A stretch of DNA of 64,000 nucleotides from Eudoraea chungangensis (GCF_029360665.1 NZ_JARDUB010000003.1:248001-312000); one strand, 5' to 3'. Positions 1 to 8,843 are shown, counted from the first letter of the stretch. Notes: a model not told the origin generated them from the sequence alone. Translations and numbers: made by a program.

Positions 1-639
1 CTATTCCTATTTGTTTTTTTTCTTTTCTGTTTGTTGAGTGTTGTGGCACAAGAAAAACAGAATGCGGTAAGCTCCGATAGTCTTGTACCAGCTGAGGCCA
101 ACTTAGAAACAGAAGAAATAGTGGTTAAAGGGAAAAAAGAAAAATCCAAGGAAATAAACCCTCTTGCCCCAAGTAAAGCTGCGTTTTATTCGGCCATTCT
201 GCCTGGATTAGGCCAAATCTATAATAAGCGGTATTGGAAAGTACCAATTGTTTATGCTGCCATTGGCACTGGCGTTTATGCTTATATCTATAACGACGAT
301 TTATACGATAGGTTCCGAACCGCATTTAAAAGAAGGCGAGCAGGTTTTACAGATGATGAATTCTACGACCTAAACGGCTCTGGGATTATACCAGGCAGCC
401 CCGATTTTTCCGATGAGGCTCTCCAAGATGCCCAAGAAAGATACCAACGGGATAGAGATCTTGCACTTTTTATTACTTTAGGCCTATACGCCCTAAACAT
501 TATCGATGCCAATGTTGATTCACATCTCAAACAGTTTAACGTTGATGACGATTTAAGTATGGATATTCAACCCTATTTAGATTACCATCCGGTTTTCGCT
601 GATCCGTCTTACGGAGTGGCATTTACTATAAAATTTTAA
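1..639 (+). CDS. DUF5683-family membrane protein (5' end outside window)
   Basis: The reading frame is open from base 1. Before the first in-window start-like codon (TTG at 31) it reads as a hydrophobic stretch ending in VVAQ, typical of a signal peptide, so the true start lies upstream and the gene is partial. The mature part carries the DUF5683 hallmark PGLGQIYNKRYWKVP (about residues 58-72 counting from the TTG), followed by two hydrophobic segments (VPIVYAAIGTGVYAYIY and LALFITLGLYALNI). The family's biochemical function is unknown. In Bacteroidota it usually sits between parB and dapB, and here dapB follows after 2 bases, so cotranscription is likely. The family call is firm; the role is unknown. 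Confidence 0.8.
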   Translation, partial: LFLFVFFLFCLLSVVAQEKQNAVSSDSLVPAEANLETEEIVVKGKKEKSKEINPLAPSKAAFYSAILPGLGQIYNKRYWKVPIVYAAIGTGVYAYIYNDDLYDRFRTAFKRRRAGFTDDEFYDLNGSGIIPGSPDFSDEALQDAQERYQRDRDLALFITLGLYALNIIDANVDSHLKQFNVDDDLSMDIQPYLDYHPVFADPSYGVAFTIKF

Positions 640-641
640 TT

Positions 642-1343
642 ATGAGAATAGCATTATTCGGATATGGTAAAATGGGAAAAAAAATTGAAAAGATAGCTTT
701 AGAGCGTAACCATACCGTAGTAGCAAAAATAGACATCGACACCAAAAATATAGACTACAATACGATGGATATTGCCATCGACTTTAGTAAGCCTGAAGCC
801 GCCTTTGAAAATATTAAATCCTGTCTAACACATAAGGTTCCCGTAATTTCAGGCACCACAGGTTGGCTCGAAAATTATACTGAAGCCGTTGAACTGTGTA
901 AAAAAAATGATGGCGCTTTTATTTATGCTTCTAATTTTAGCCTTGGAGTGAATATTTTTTTCGAATTAAATCGGTATTTGGCAAAACTTATGGCAGGGCA
1001 AGAAGAATATAAGGTTTCCATAGAGGAAACGCATCATATTCATAAATTAGACGCCCCAAGTGGCACGGCTATTAGCCTTGCGGAAGACGTAATAGATAAT
1101 TCGGCATATAAAGACTGGAAACTTGGAAAATCTGCCAATAATGCCCTGCAAATAGAATCCTTCAGGGAAGGCGAGGATTTCGGAACACATGAAGTAAAAT
1201 ACCAGGCAAAAGTGGATGAAATTACCATTAAGCATAAAGCACATAACCGCGACGGATTTGCCCTTGGAGCTGTAATTGCAGCAGAGTGGTTGCTAACTAA
1301 GAAAGGCGTATTTACAATGAAAGACGTGTTAAATCTGGGTTAA
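642..1343 (+). CDS. dapB: 4-hydroxy-tetrahydrodipicolinate reductase
   Basis: This enzyme reduces the dihydrodipicolinate precursor with NAD(P)H in the diaminopimelate/lysine pathway, supplying peptidoglycan and lysine. The N-terminus has the Rossmann loop GYGKMGKK (residues 7-14). The catalytic and substrate-binding segment ETHHIHKLDAPSGTA lies in the middle, and FGTHEVKY follows. At 233 residues it is shorter than the 270-residue enterobacterial enzyme but normal for Bacteroidota. It starts 2 bases after the DUF5683 gene, and lepB follows after 51 bases. A second gene of the same pathway, dapD, lies at 45089. Assignment is by clear motif match. Confidence 0.95.
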   Translation: MRIALFGYGKMGKKIEKIALERNHTVVAKIDIDTKNIDYNTMDIAIDFSKPEAAFENIKSCLTHKVPVISGTTGWLENYTEAVELCKKNDGAFIYASNFSLGVNIFFELNRYLAKLMAGQEEYKVSIEETHHIHKLDAPSGTAISLAEDVIDNSAYKDWKLGKSANNALQIESFREGEDFGTHEVKYQAKVDEITIKHKAHNRDGFALGAVIAAEWLLTKKGVFTMKDVLNLG

Positions 1344-1394
1344 TTTCAGTAACATAGCAGATTAGAATGCGACTCAACAAAGAAATAACAACAT

Positions 1395-3101
1395 ATGAAT
1401 AGTACAAATTGGATCCTTTTTATACTCTTAATACAGCTTATCCATTTTCTTGGGACTTGGAAATTGTATATTAAAGCGGGAAGAAAACCATGGGAGGCGG
1501 CCATTCCTATTTACAATGCCATCGTCTTAATGCAAATAATTAAGAGACCAAAATGGTGGGTGATTTTATTATTTATTCCAATTATTAACCTTCTCATGTT
1601 CCCGGTAGTTTGGGTAGAAACCATTAGAAGTTTTGGCAGAAATAGCCTAATGGATACTTGGCTTGTAATTCTCACTCTCGGCTTTTACATATATTACGTA
1701 AACTATTTTGTAGAGGTTAGCTATGTCCCTGATAGAAGTCTGCACCCAAAAAGTGCTATCGGAGAATGGGTAAGTTCCATTGTATTTGCCGTTGTAGCAG
1801 CCACCCTTGTGCATACATATTTTATACAACCTTATGTTATACCAACAGGTTCCTTAGAAAGAACGCTGAGGATTGGGGATCTCCTCTTTGTGAGTAAATT
1901 TCATTTTGGCGCAAGGGCACCGATGACTACCGTTGCAGCGCCAATGGTTCATGATACAATTCCTGTTTTAGGGATAAGATCCTATCTAAAAAAACCACAA
2001 TTACCTTATTTTAGACTTCCGGGTTTTGAAAAGGTAAAGAAAAATGACATTGTTGTATTTAGTTGGCCGGCAGATACCGTAAGGGTGTTTTTTAAAAAGG
2101 AAGAAGGTGTTAAAAAGCCCATTGATAAGAAATCTAATTATGTAAAGCGATGCGTAGGAACGCCGGGGGATTCTTTATCTGTTATAGATGGTATCGTTTT
2201 TATTAATGGGAAAGAGTTACAATTATCAGATAGAGCCAAACCGCAATACGATTATAAGGTCTACTCTCAAAAAGGCGTTTCTTCGAAATTACTTTTAAGC
2301 TTAGGAGTTGAGGAATTTACGAGAAAGTATATTTCAGGTCCTTTAAACCAAGGCCAGTTTGAAGCCATTAACACTTATTTAGTTGGGGGTGGGCAAAATG
2401 CAAACGGAGATATTGAGTTAATCACCCGTGCTACAGGTATTCCAATGAAGGTGATAAGAAGGGCCGGACTATCCTTAAAGGAAGAAACCGGACGAGAAAG
2501 AATAGCCACCATGACCAATGACATGGTAGCTGCGCTCAGAGCTAATACCTCCATCGATTCTGTAGTAAAACAAATTGAACCAAAAGGGGTTGCAGGTTAT
2601 AATATATTTCCTCAGAATCCAAACTACCCATGGAATAATGACAATTTTGGTCCTATTTATATTCCTAAAGCCGGTACCACCATCAAATTAAGTCCTGAGG
2701 TGCTTCCACTTTACAAAAAGATTATCAGGGACTACGAGGGGAAGTCAATCGCTGTATCTGGAAATCAAATTAGTATAAATGGAGAAACGGTAGACAGCTA
2801 CACTTTTGAACAGGATTATTATTGGATGATGGGTGATAATAGGGATCATTCTGAAGATAGCAGAAGTTGGGGCTACGTACCAGCTAACCATGTGGTTGGA
2901 AAGCCTATTTTTATCTGGTTGAGTTTTGATAACTTCAAGCAAGGAATTACCAATTGGAGGCCAAGATGGGACAGAATATTTACCACAGTTGGTGGCGATG
3001 GGGAACCCAGGTCTTATTTCAAACACTTTCTTATTGCACTTGTTGCCTGGTTTGCTTTCGACTATTTTTGGAAGAGAAGAAAACGTTCTAAAAAGGAATA
3101 G
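1395..3101 (+). CDS. lepB: Signal peptidase I, large Bacteroidota type with N-terminal DUF5684-like membrane domain
   Basis: This membrane protease removes signal peptides from exported proteins. Residues 1-105 hold three hydrophobic segments with a GRKPWEAAIPIYN motif, resembling the DUF5684 domain often fused to signal peptidases in this phylum. A further membrane anchor follows (about 125-147), then the catalytic Ser153 in IPTGSLERTL and the general-base Lys251 in NYVKRCVGTPGD. The conserved MGDNRDHSEDSR box is near residue 478. Roughly 200 residues separate the Lys motif from that box, a large insertion that brings the protein to 568 residues against about 320 in E. coli. The residue after the catalytic Ser is Leu rather than the usual Met. 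A last hydrophobic segment and a basic tail end the protein. Confidence 0.93.
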   Translation: MNSTNWILFILLIQLIHFLGTWKLYIKAGRKPWEAAIPIYNAIVLMQIIKRPKWWVILLFIPIINLLMFPVVWVETIRSFGRNSLMDTWLVILTLGFYIYYVNYFVEVSYVPDRSLHPKSAIGEWVSSIVFAVVAATLVHTYFIQPYVIPTGSLERTLRIGDLLFVSKFHFGARAPMTTVAAPMVHDTIPVLGIRSYLKKPQLPYFRLPGFEKVKKNDIVVFSWPADTVRVFFKKEEGVKKPIDKKSNYVKRCVGTPGDSLSVIDGIVFINGKELQLSDRAKPQYDYKVYSQKGVSSKLLLSLGVEEFTRKYISGPLNQGQFEAINTYLVGGGQNANGDIELITRATGIPMKVIRRAGLSLKEETGRERIATMTNDMVAALRANTSIDSVVKQIEPKGVAGYNIFPQNPNYPWNNDNFGPIYIPKAGTTIKLSPEVLPLYKKIIRDYEGKSIAVSGNQISINGETVDSYTFEQDYYWMMGDNRDHSEDSRSWGYVPANHVVGKPIFIWLSFDNFKQGITNWRPRWDRIFTTVGGDGEPRSYFKHFLIALVAWFAFDYFWKRRKRSKKE

Positions 3102-3127
3102 CCAATAGATTGTCCAAATACTTTTTT

Positions 3128-3760
3128 ATGGATACTTTAATCCATCCAACATATTTACCCAGCATTCCCTGTTTTGCTTTACTTTCCCAAAAGAGCATTA
3201 TATGGGAGGTTTGTGATAACTATCAGAAGCAAACCTACAGAAACAGGGCATATATTTGCACAGATCAGGGGAAATACATGCTTTCGATACCAATAAATCA
3301 TAAAGGAAAGAAACAAGGAAGGCAGCTTTATAAAGAAGTTGAACTGGAAAATGAGTCTAGATGGCAAAGACAACATTGGCGTACCTTACAAACTGCCTAC
3401 AGAACCTCTCCTTTTTTTGAATACTATGAGGATGAATTTGAACCGCTATATTCAAAGAATTTTAAATATTTAATGGATTTTAATTTTACAACCATTGAAG
3501 TATTGGCTAGTTGTTTTCAAATAGAATTAGATTTTTTTAGAACTGAAGAGTATTTGGATAAAGCAGAAAACTTAGTTGATGCAAGAAATCTTGTAAATGC
3601 CAAATCAAAGCTAAGTATAGAACAACTGGGCTATGTTCAAGTATTTCAAAACAAACATGGGTTTATACCAAATTGCAGTGCCATTGATTTATTATTTAAT
3701 GAAGGCCCTGCTGCCCTGAGTTATCTCCAGAACTTTAAGCTAGGTTTTTTAAATGCTTAG
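3128..3760 (+). CDS. WbqC-like family protein
   Basis: The protein resembles the WbqC family, members of which occur in polysaccharide and lipopolysaccharide gene clusters without a settled enzymatic role. The N-terminus IHPTYLPSIPCFALL matches the family's opening 'QPTYLPWLGYF' signature. It is followed by the conserved block NYQKQTYRNRAYI and the strand IPINHKGKKQ. I chose ATG 3128 because it puts this signature at the very N-terminus; an in-frame TTG at 3110 would add six residues. The gene lies 26 bases after lepB and overlaps the next gene by 8 bases, so the run from dapB to DUF6122 is probably one operon. Confidence 0.8.
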   Translation: MDTLIHPTYLPSIPCFALLSQKSIIWEVCDNYQKQTYRNRAYICTDQGKYMLSIPINHKGKKQGRQLYKEVELENESRWQRQHWRTLQTAYRTSPFFEYYEDEFEPLYSKNFKYLMDFNFTTIEVLASCFQIELDFFRTEEYLDKAENLVDARNLVNAKSKLSIEQLGYVQVFQNKHGFIPNCSAIDLLFNEGPAALSYLQNFKLGFLNA

Positions 3761-4064
3761 ATTTATTCTTCATTACGGCTTTCATTTTATAGTTCCAATT
3801 GCTGTTGGGTTATTTTTTTATAGAAAAAACACCGTTCTGGTTGTTACAATACTTCTTTCCGCAATAATTATAGATATGGATCATTTATGGGCAGATCCTG
3901 TTTTTGACCCTAATAGATGCAGTATTAATTTTCATCCTTTGCATTCGTATTTGGCCATAGGGGTTTATTTTGTCCTATTTCTCCTGAGGAAAACTAGAAT
4001 TATTGGCCTAGCACTCCTACTGCATATCCTTGCCGACACTATAGATTGTTATTTAATGTCCTAG
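3753..4064 (+). CDS. DUF6122 small membrane protein
   Basis: A 103-residue protein with three or four hydrophobic segments. Conserved polar residues sit at membrane boundaries: HYGFH near the start, DMDHLW after the second segment, HPLHSY in the middle and LLHILADTIDCYL near the end. This pattern of His and Asp resembles a miniature version of the YdjM-type membrane metal-dependent hydrolases, which is an inference only. The start overlaps the WbqC-like gene by 8 bases, suggesting translational coupling. Its stop overlaps the end of the convergent gene at 4061 by 4 bases. Confidence 0.75.
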   Translation: MLRFILHYGFHFIVPIAVGLFFYRKNTVLVVTILLSAIIIDMDHLWADPVFDPNRCSINFHPLHSYLAIGVYFVLFLLRKTRIIGLALLLHILADTIDCYLMS

Positions 4065-5071
4065 AGCTTAATAGTAGCCATTACAGGTTCGTGATCGGAG
4101 AGTTTTACTTCAAAATTTTGATGTTTCTTTACCTCCATAGACTTGTCTATTAGTAGGAAGTCTATCCTAAATGGCAATATGTTTATATCATATGTCATTC
4201 CAACGCCCAGGCCCTGTTCGTCGAACGTATCTACCAAATTGTTTTTAACCAAGCGATAAACATTAGAGTATGGGGTATTGTTTAAATCGGCACATACGAT
4301 TTTTCGATAGGGAGCGGCAGTAAAATGTTCGTTAAAGATTTCAGCCTGTTCTTCCTGCTTTAAAAAAGTAGCTTCCATTCTTCCATAAAACCTAAATGGA
4401 TTTTTCGACTTTTTTATTCTGCCGGGTATTATTTTAAAGGATTGCAAATGCAGGTTATAAATTCTTAAAGTGTCTTTGCCTACAACAATATCGGCATAAA
4501 TCGCATTATTTGCAGTCTCAGGAAAGTTTAAAGAACCCTTATCAATGATAGGATATTTGGAATAAATTCCTTGCATAGACCTCTGAGCATCATAAGGGGT
4601 AACATAATTATAGGGATAGTGTTTTAAATCTTTATGCCTAATTCTACTAGTCTCCTGAAGGCACAACACATCAGGGTCTTTCTCTAGTAAAAAAGATTTT
4701 AAGCGGTTTCCTTCTTTATCCTTGATTGTGGCACGATCATTAAAATTTCCCGTATTAAAGGTCATTAGGGTAAGTCCATCAGATCCCATATAGACAGAAT
4801 TATCTTCAAAACGATAGAAGGAACCAAATACTATGTACGATATAAAAAGACTTATTAATGGGACTAGCCCAGCTCTATTCCATTTAACAAGCCAATAGGT
4901 TAAGATTACAAAGTTACTTATTACTAAAAAAGGTAATACTAAACTAAAAAAAGCAATTATTGGCAGTACTCTAACAGGCATGTAAAAAGCAATACATCCA
5001 AAAATTAATAGCATAGCTATGAAATAGGTGGCAAAGACCAACCAAGTCTTTATGGAAAAAATGTGTTTCAC
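4061..5071 (-). CDS. Endonuclease/exonuclease/phosphatase (EEP) family membrane protein
   Basis: The first 110 residues contain three hydrophobic segments, and the rest is an EEP-fold domain. Family motifs are visible in order: LMTFNTGNF (metal/Asn), DVLCLQETSR (the metal-binding Glu), the NLHLQ strand, CADLNNTPYSNVY (the Asp-x-Asn pair), and the terminal SDHEPV with the catalytic Asp-His. All key residues are present, so it should be an active phosphodiesterase. Its substrate (nucleic acid, phospholipid or other) cannot be told from sequence. It is the last gene of the 8830-4061 operon, 3 bases after the second rhomboid gene. Confidence 0.85.
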   Translation of the reverse strand: MKHIFSIKTWLVFATYFIAMLLIFGCIAFYMPVRVLPIIAFFSLVLPFLVISNFVILTYWLVKWNRAGLVPLISLFISYIVFGSFYRFEDNSVYMGSDGLTLMTFNTGNFNDRATIKDKEGNRLKSFLLEKDPDVLCLQETSRIRHKDLKHYPYNYVTPYDAQRSMQGIYSKYPIIDKGSLNFPETANNAIYADIVVGKDTLRIYNLHLQSFKIIPGRIKKSKNPFRFYGRMEATFLKQEEQAEIFNEHFTAAPYRKIVCADLNNTPYSNVYRLVKNNLVDTFDEQGLGVGMTYDINILPFRIDFLLIDKSMEVKKHQNFEVKLSDHEPVMATIKL

Positions 5072-5074
5072 TGA

Positions 5075-5950
5075 CTACTCGTCTTTACCCGCCTTAAAAA
5101 GAAAGTCTTTTTCTACTTGGGAGAGACTTTCGTATCCCGATTTACTGATTTTATCCAAAATAGAATCAATCTTGCGCTGCTTACTCTCTTTATCATAGTC
5201 TACCTTTGATCGGGTATTTCTAGCCTTATTTCTATAGACCGTTTTTAAGGGAGCTTTCTTTTCTCTTGGTTTAAAAAACCCAAAAAAACTTTCGCTAAGC
5301 TGCCCAAAACCTTCACCAATATCTCTTCCCTTTAAAAGTTGCCGCGCATATACATAACCTAACAGGGCACCGCCCAGATGTGCTAAATGGCCACCAGCAT
5401 TTCCACTACTAGGAATCTGAATAAGATCCACTAAAACAAAAAACGCACCTATATACCATAGTTTAAGGTTAAAAATGAATAGTCGAACCTCCTGATTCGG
5501 TATATAAGTACAAACGAAAATCAGGACAGCTGTAACTCCTGCAGAAGCTCCTATGAGGGCTGTGTTGGTTGCTATAAATGCAGGGAAAACATTATAACTC
5601 AGCAGAAATACCAGTCCACCTGCTATTACTCCTAAAAAGTAAACATTACTGAACCTCTTAGGTCCAAAAAGATTAAGAAATATGCGTCCTGTAAAATACA
5701 ACATTATCATATTCCAGAATAAATGCCATATCCCCCCATGAAAGAAAGAATATGTTATTAAAGACCAGGGTTGTAAAATAAACTCATTAAACTCCTTGGG
5801 CAATTCAAACCATTTCACAAAAGTATTGGGAGATAAGCCCATAAGAAATGTGACCAGCGCATTGGTAATAAAAACAATTACGTTAATTGCAATTAACTTC
5901 TCTGCCGTATTTAAACTTGCGTACTGGTATTTTAAGTTTCCTCCGTTCAT
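5075..5950 (-). CDS. Rhomboid-family intramembrane serine protease with C-terminal DUF6576-like tail
   Basis: A polytopic protein with the rhomboid catalytic elements: HGGIWHLFWNMIML (conserved His and Asn region), GASAGV (nucleophile Ser) and GGHLAHLGGALLG (catalytic His). The last 70 residues are soluble and basic, ending in a helical segment (KIDSILDKISKSGYESLS) like the DUF6576 tails seen on flavobacterial rhomboids. I chose the ATG at 5950, one base after the stop of the preceding rhomboid gene and preceded by a GGTGGGA stretch. An in-frame ATG at 5980 would overlap that gene and add ten residues. Physiological substrates are unknown. Confidence 0.88.
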   Translation of the reverse strand: MNGGNLKYQYASLNTAEKLIAINVIVFITNALVTFLMGLSPNTFVKWFELPKEFNEFILQPWSLITYSFFHGGIWHLFWNMIMLYFTGRIFLNLFGPKRFSNVYFLGVIAGGLVFLLSYNVFPAFIATNTALIGASAGVTAVLIFVCTYIPNQEVRLFIFNLKLWYIGAFFVLVDLIQIPSSGNAGGHLAHLGGALLGYVYARQLLKGRDIGEGFGQLSESFFGFFKPREKKAPLKTVYRNKARNTRSKVDYDKESKQRKIDSILDKISKSGYESLSQVEKDFLFKAGKDE

Positions 5951-5951
5951 C

Positions 5952-6695
5952 TTAATCCCACCTATTTTTATTGAATTCATTCTTCTTCCAATACCACATC
6001 ATCAAGAAACCAAATAGAGCCCCACCAATATGTGCAAAGTGGGCTATCCCATCACCGAAAATGGAATATCCTGTTACCCCAGAAAACAAGTCCAGCCCAA
6101 TTAAAACGGGAATAAAGTATTTAGCCTTTATGGGAATTGGTAAGAAAATAAGAAATAATTCACTATTGGGATAGGACATTCCAAAGGCTACTAATATTCC
6201 ATATATAGCACCTGAAGCTCCAACCGCCGGTGTATTATATGCGCTTAAGAAATTATCGATAACACTCTGAGAGGCATAATTGTACCAGTCCGGACTATAT
6301 TGGCCTTGTGAGATAATTTCCATTACCTGAATTTTAGTCATTCCAGCATTTACTAATGCCTCCATTCCCTGATTGAAATAATAAAAATTTACTCCGGTAT
6401 GAATTAAGGCTGCACCAAGGCCTGCCGAAAAATAGAAGAAAAGAAACTTATTGCGACCCCACATTCTCTCCAAGGGAGTTCCAAAAGCCCATAAGGCATA
6501 CATATTAAATAATATATGCGTAAAGCCTCCGTGCATAAACATATGCGATACTATCTGCCACCACTCAAAATTTGCATTTTCAGGAAACCAGAGGGAAAAC
6601 CATTGGTACATTTGATCTCCATAAATATTGGTTGCTATAAAAAACAGCACATTTATTATCAGTAGATGCTTTATAGCATCGGTCAGTCTTCCCAT
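5952..6695 (-). CDS. Rhomboid-family intramembrane serine protease
   Basis: A second, independent rhomboid. Motifs seen are HGGFTHILFNMYALW, GASGAIYG with the nucleophile Ser, and HFAHIGGALFG with the catalytic His. At 247 residues it is close to a bare six-helix rhomboid core. There is a longer loop between the early helices (NYFNQG to SPDWYN region), and it lacks the soluble tail of its neighbour. It begins directly after mutL, whose stop codon ends at the preceding base, and continues into the second rhomboid. The pair is probably cotranscribed with mutL. Confidence 0.9.
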   Translation of the reverse strand: MGRLTDAIKHLLIINVLFFIATNIYGDQMYQWFSLWFPENANFEWWQIVSHMFMHGGFTHILFNMYALWAFGTPLERMWGRNKFLFFYFSAGLGAALIHTGVNFYYFNQGMEALVNAGMTKIQVMEIISQGQYSPDWYNYASQSVIDNFLSAYNTPAVGASGAIYGILVAFGMSYPNSELFLIFLPIPIKAKYFIPVLIGLDLFSGVTGYSIFGDGIAHFAHIGGALFGFLMMWYWKKNEFNKNRWD

Positions 6696-8540
6696 TTATA
6701 AAAATTTATTTTCTATTTCTAAATCTGTGATTGTAATATAAATTAGCTTATTAAACGGGCTAATTTTGGATTCTTTACAGCCAAATAAAGAATTTACTAA
6801 AGCTTGTTGCGATTCAAGGTCAAGTATGTCTCCAGTTTTTACTGCTAAGGATTTACAAAGGGCTTTTGACAGAATTTCAGATTCTGTATAGCCTTCTGAT
6901 TTTATTTCACTTTGATAATCCGAAATTAATTCATCTAAAATTGTAGGTAATTCACTTTCTTTCACCAAAGGAGGAATACCACTTATTTCAATCCTTGTGT
7001 CAGAAATAAATTCTAATGCAAATCCCAAAGCAATTAGACTTTCTTTAATTTCTCTAATGGCTGTAATCTCTGACTTACTAAACTCCAAAGATATAGGGAA
7101 TAATAATTGCTGACTTATTGTTTTTCTTATAGTAATACTGCTCAGAAACTTTTCATACAATATACGCTGATGTGCTCGTCCTTGATCTATAATCAACATT
7201 CCGGATTTTATCGTAGACACAAGGTATTTCCTTTTTAACTGAAAAGTGGGAACTCCTATTCTATCTATACCCTCCCTCTCTGTAAAAATAGAACCTGAAA
7301 TAAGCTCGGATTCTACGGTAAAAGAACTGAAGTCGTCCTTCTCTTCTTCTTTCCCCTCTAAATCTAAAAACATCCCTTCCCACTGGCCAGTATGTTTTTT
7401 AAAACCACCAAGTTTTTTTTTGTCTTCAGAAGTACTAAAAGGATTAAACGTTCTATCTACACTTACCATAGGGGGAATTCCAAACTGCTGAGTGCTGGCA
7501 TACGATGTATCTAAATTTGGATCCTTATTGAAATCTAAAACCGGTCTTATATTAAATTGTCCAAGACTATGCTTAATACACGATTTCAAAATAGCATACA
7601 AGCTGTGCTCATCATCAAATTTTATCTCAGTTTTGGTAGGATGTATATTTATATCAATAGATTCAGGATCAACTTCTAAAAAAATAAAGTAACCTGGATA
7701 CGTATCCGGTTTTAACAAGCCCTCGAAAGCTGAATTTACGGCATGATGGAGATATGGGCTTTTTACAAATCTATTGTTTACGAAGAAAAACTGTTCTCCT
7801 CTACTCTTCTTAGCGTACTCGGGCTTAATTACAAACCCATCAATGACGACTAGTTGAGTTTCTTCTTTTATCGGGACAAGTTTTTCATTGGTCTTCTGTC
7901 CAAAAATTCTAACAATCCGTTTTTTCAGATTAACTGCAGGCAGATTAAATAATTCACTTCCATTTGAATAGAAGTAAAACTGAATTGATGGATGCGCAAT
8001 TGCCACCCTGTGAAATTCGTCGACTATATGTCTATGCTCTACTTGGGTCGACTTTAAGAACTTTCGTCTCGCCGGAATATTAAAAAAAAGATTTTTTACT
8101 GCTATAGAAGTCCCTTTTGGAGTTACCACTACTTCTTGGGTAATAAGGTCTCCTCCTTCTATCCTGATCATCGTGCCCACTTCATCTATCTCCTGGCGTG
8201 TTTGCATTTCTAGGTGGGCAATGGCGGCAATGGAAGCCAGAGCTTCTCCCCTAAAACCTTTAGTATTTAAATGAAATAAATCGTCTGCAGAAGTTATTTT
8301 GGAGGTCGCATGCCGTTCCAAACTCATTCTGGCATCTGTAACACTCATTCCTCTGCCATTATCAACTACCTGAATAAGGGTTTTACCTCCTTCTTTTACG
8401 ATAAGTTTTATAATAGTGGCCTCTGCATCTATGGCATTCTCTAATAATTCTTTAACCACCGACGCCGGTCGTTGAACAACTTCTCCAGCGGCAATTTGAT
8501 TGGCCACATTATCTGGCAAAAGCTGTATAATATCTCCCAT
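6696..8540 (-). CDS. mutL: DNA mismatch repair protein MutL
   Basis: MutL couples mismatch recognition by MutS to downstream strand processing. The N-terminal GHKL ATPase is intact: IAAGEVVQRPASVVKELLENAIDA with the Mg-binding Glu and Asn, DNGRGM, and TKGFRGEALASI, followed by the transducer domain. The C-terminal dimerisation domain is present (to residue 614). However, its endonuclease-type motifs look degenerate: IDQGRAHQRILYE near residue 450 in place of DQHA-x2-E-x4-E, and SPFNKLIYITI near the end where a CPHGRP box would sit. The ATG overlaps the stop of the upstream small membrane gene by one base (TAATG), which suggests translational coupling. Confidence 0.95.
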   Translation of the reverse strand: MGDIIQLLPDNVANQIAAGEVVQRPASVVKELLENAIDAEATIIKLIVKEGGKTLIQVVDNGRGMSVTDARMSLERHATSKITSADDLFHLNTKGFRGEALASIAAIAHLEMQTRQEIDEVGTMIRIEGGDLITQEVVVTPKGTSIAVKNLFFNIPARRKFLKSTQVEHRHIVDEFHRVAIAHPSIQFYFYSNGSELFNLPAVNLKKRIVRIFGQKTNEKLVPIKEETQLVVIDGFVIKPEYAKKSRGEQFFFVNNRFVKSPYLHHAVNSAFEGLLKPDTYPGYFIFLEVDPESIDINIHPTKTEIKFDDEHSLYAILKSCIKHSLGQFNIRPVLDFNKDPNLDTSYASTQQFGIPPMVSVDRTFNPFSTSEDKKKLGGFKKHTGQWEGMFLDLEGKEEEKDDFSSFTVESELISGSIFTEREGIDRIGVPTFQLKRKYLVSTIKSGMLIIDQGRAHQRILYEKFLSSITIRKTISQQLLFPISLEFSKSEITAIREIKESLIALGFALEFISDTRIEISGIPPLVKESELPTILDELISDYQSEIKSEGYTESEILSKALCKSLAVKTGDILDLESQQALVNSLFGCKESKISPFNKLIYITITDLEIENKFL

Positions 8541-8830
8541 TATTTTGTGAAAAATATGCTTAGATCGAAATCGATAATATAAAGGAAAATCAATATGAGC
8601 ACAGCGGTTATTATTATCATTCTAAGCCTTAGATTTCTATCTCCGGTTTTCCGCATATCCGACATTGCGCTACTAAACTTTCCCTTTAAGCCTCTTGGTG
8701 CATCTACAGTAGTCCGAAACTTATCCAGTTTTGGCTGCATTTTATACGGACTACCCTCACCCTTATCGTCATAATAACGAGGAGAATAATTATACTTTCT
8801 GTTTTTTCTAAGCTTTGAAAACTTTCCCAT
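8540..8830 (-). CDS. Small single-span membrane protein of unknown function between ribH and mutL
   Basis: A 96-residue protein with a basic, Tyr- and Lys-rich soluble N-terminus (KFSKLRKNRKYNYSPRYY) and one C-terminal membrane segment (MIIITAVLILIFLYIIDF). I recognise the arrangement from Flavobacteriaceae, where such proteins are sometimes labelled riboflavin synthase beta subunit. Nothing in the sequence supports that label, which probably comes from the nearby ribH gene. It has its own -7 box at 8844-8851 and its stop overlaps the mutL start by one base, so it is the first gene of the operon running to 4061. Function unknown. Confidence 0.72.
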   Translation of the reverse strand: MGKFSKLRKNRKYNYSPRYYDDKGEGSPYKMQPKLDKFRTTVDAPRGLKGKFSSAMSDMRKTGDRNLRLRMIIITAVLILIFLYIIDFDLSIFFTK

Positions 8831-8843
8831 AGACTTGTAGTCT

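Noticed and set aside
5950-5980. Earlier start (5980) for the second rhomboid gene
   Set aside because: It would overlap the preceding gene by 29 bases; ATG 5950 follows that gene's stop by one base with a purine-rich stretch ahead.
8540-8830. Riboflavin synthase subunit beta
   Set aside because: A 96-residue single-span membrane protein has none of the synthase motifs, and the true lumazine synthase is at 8953.
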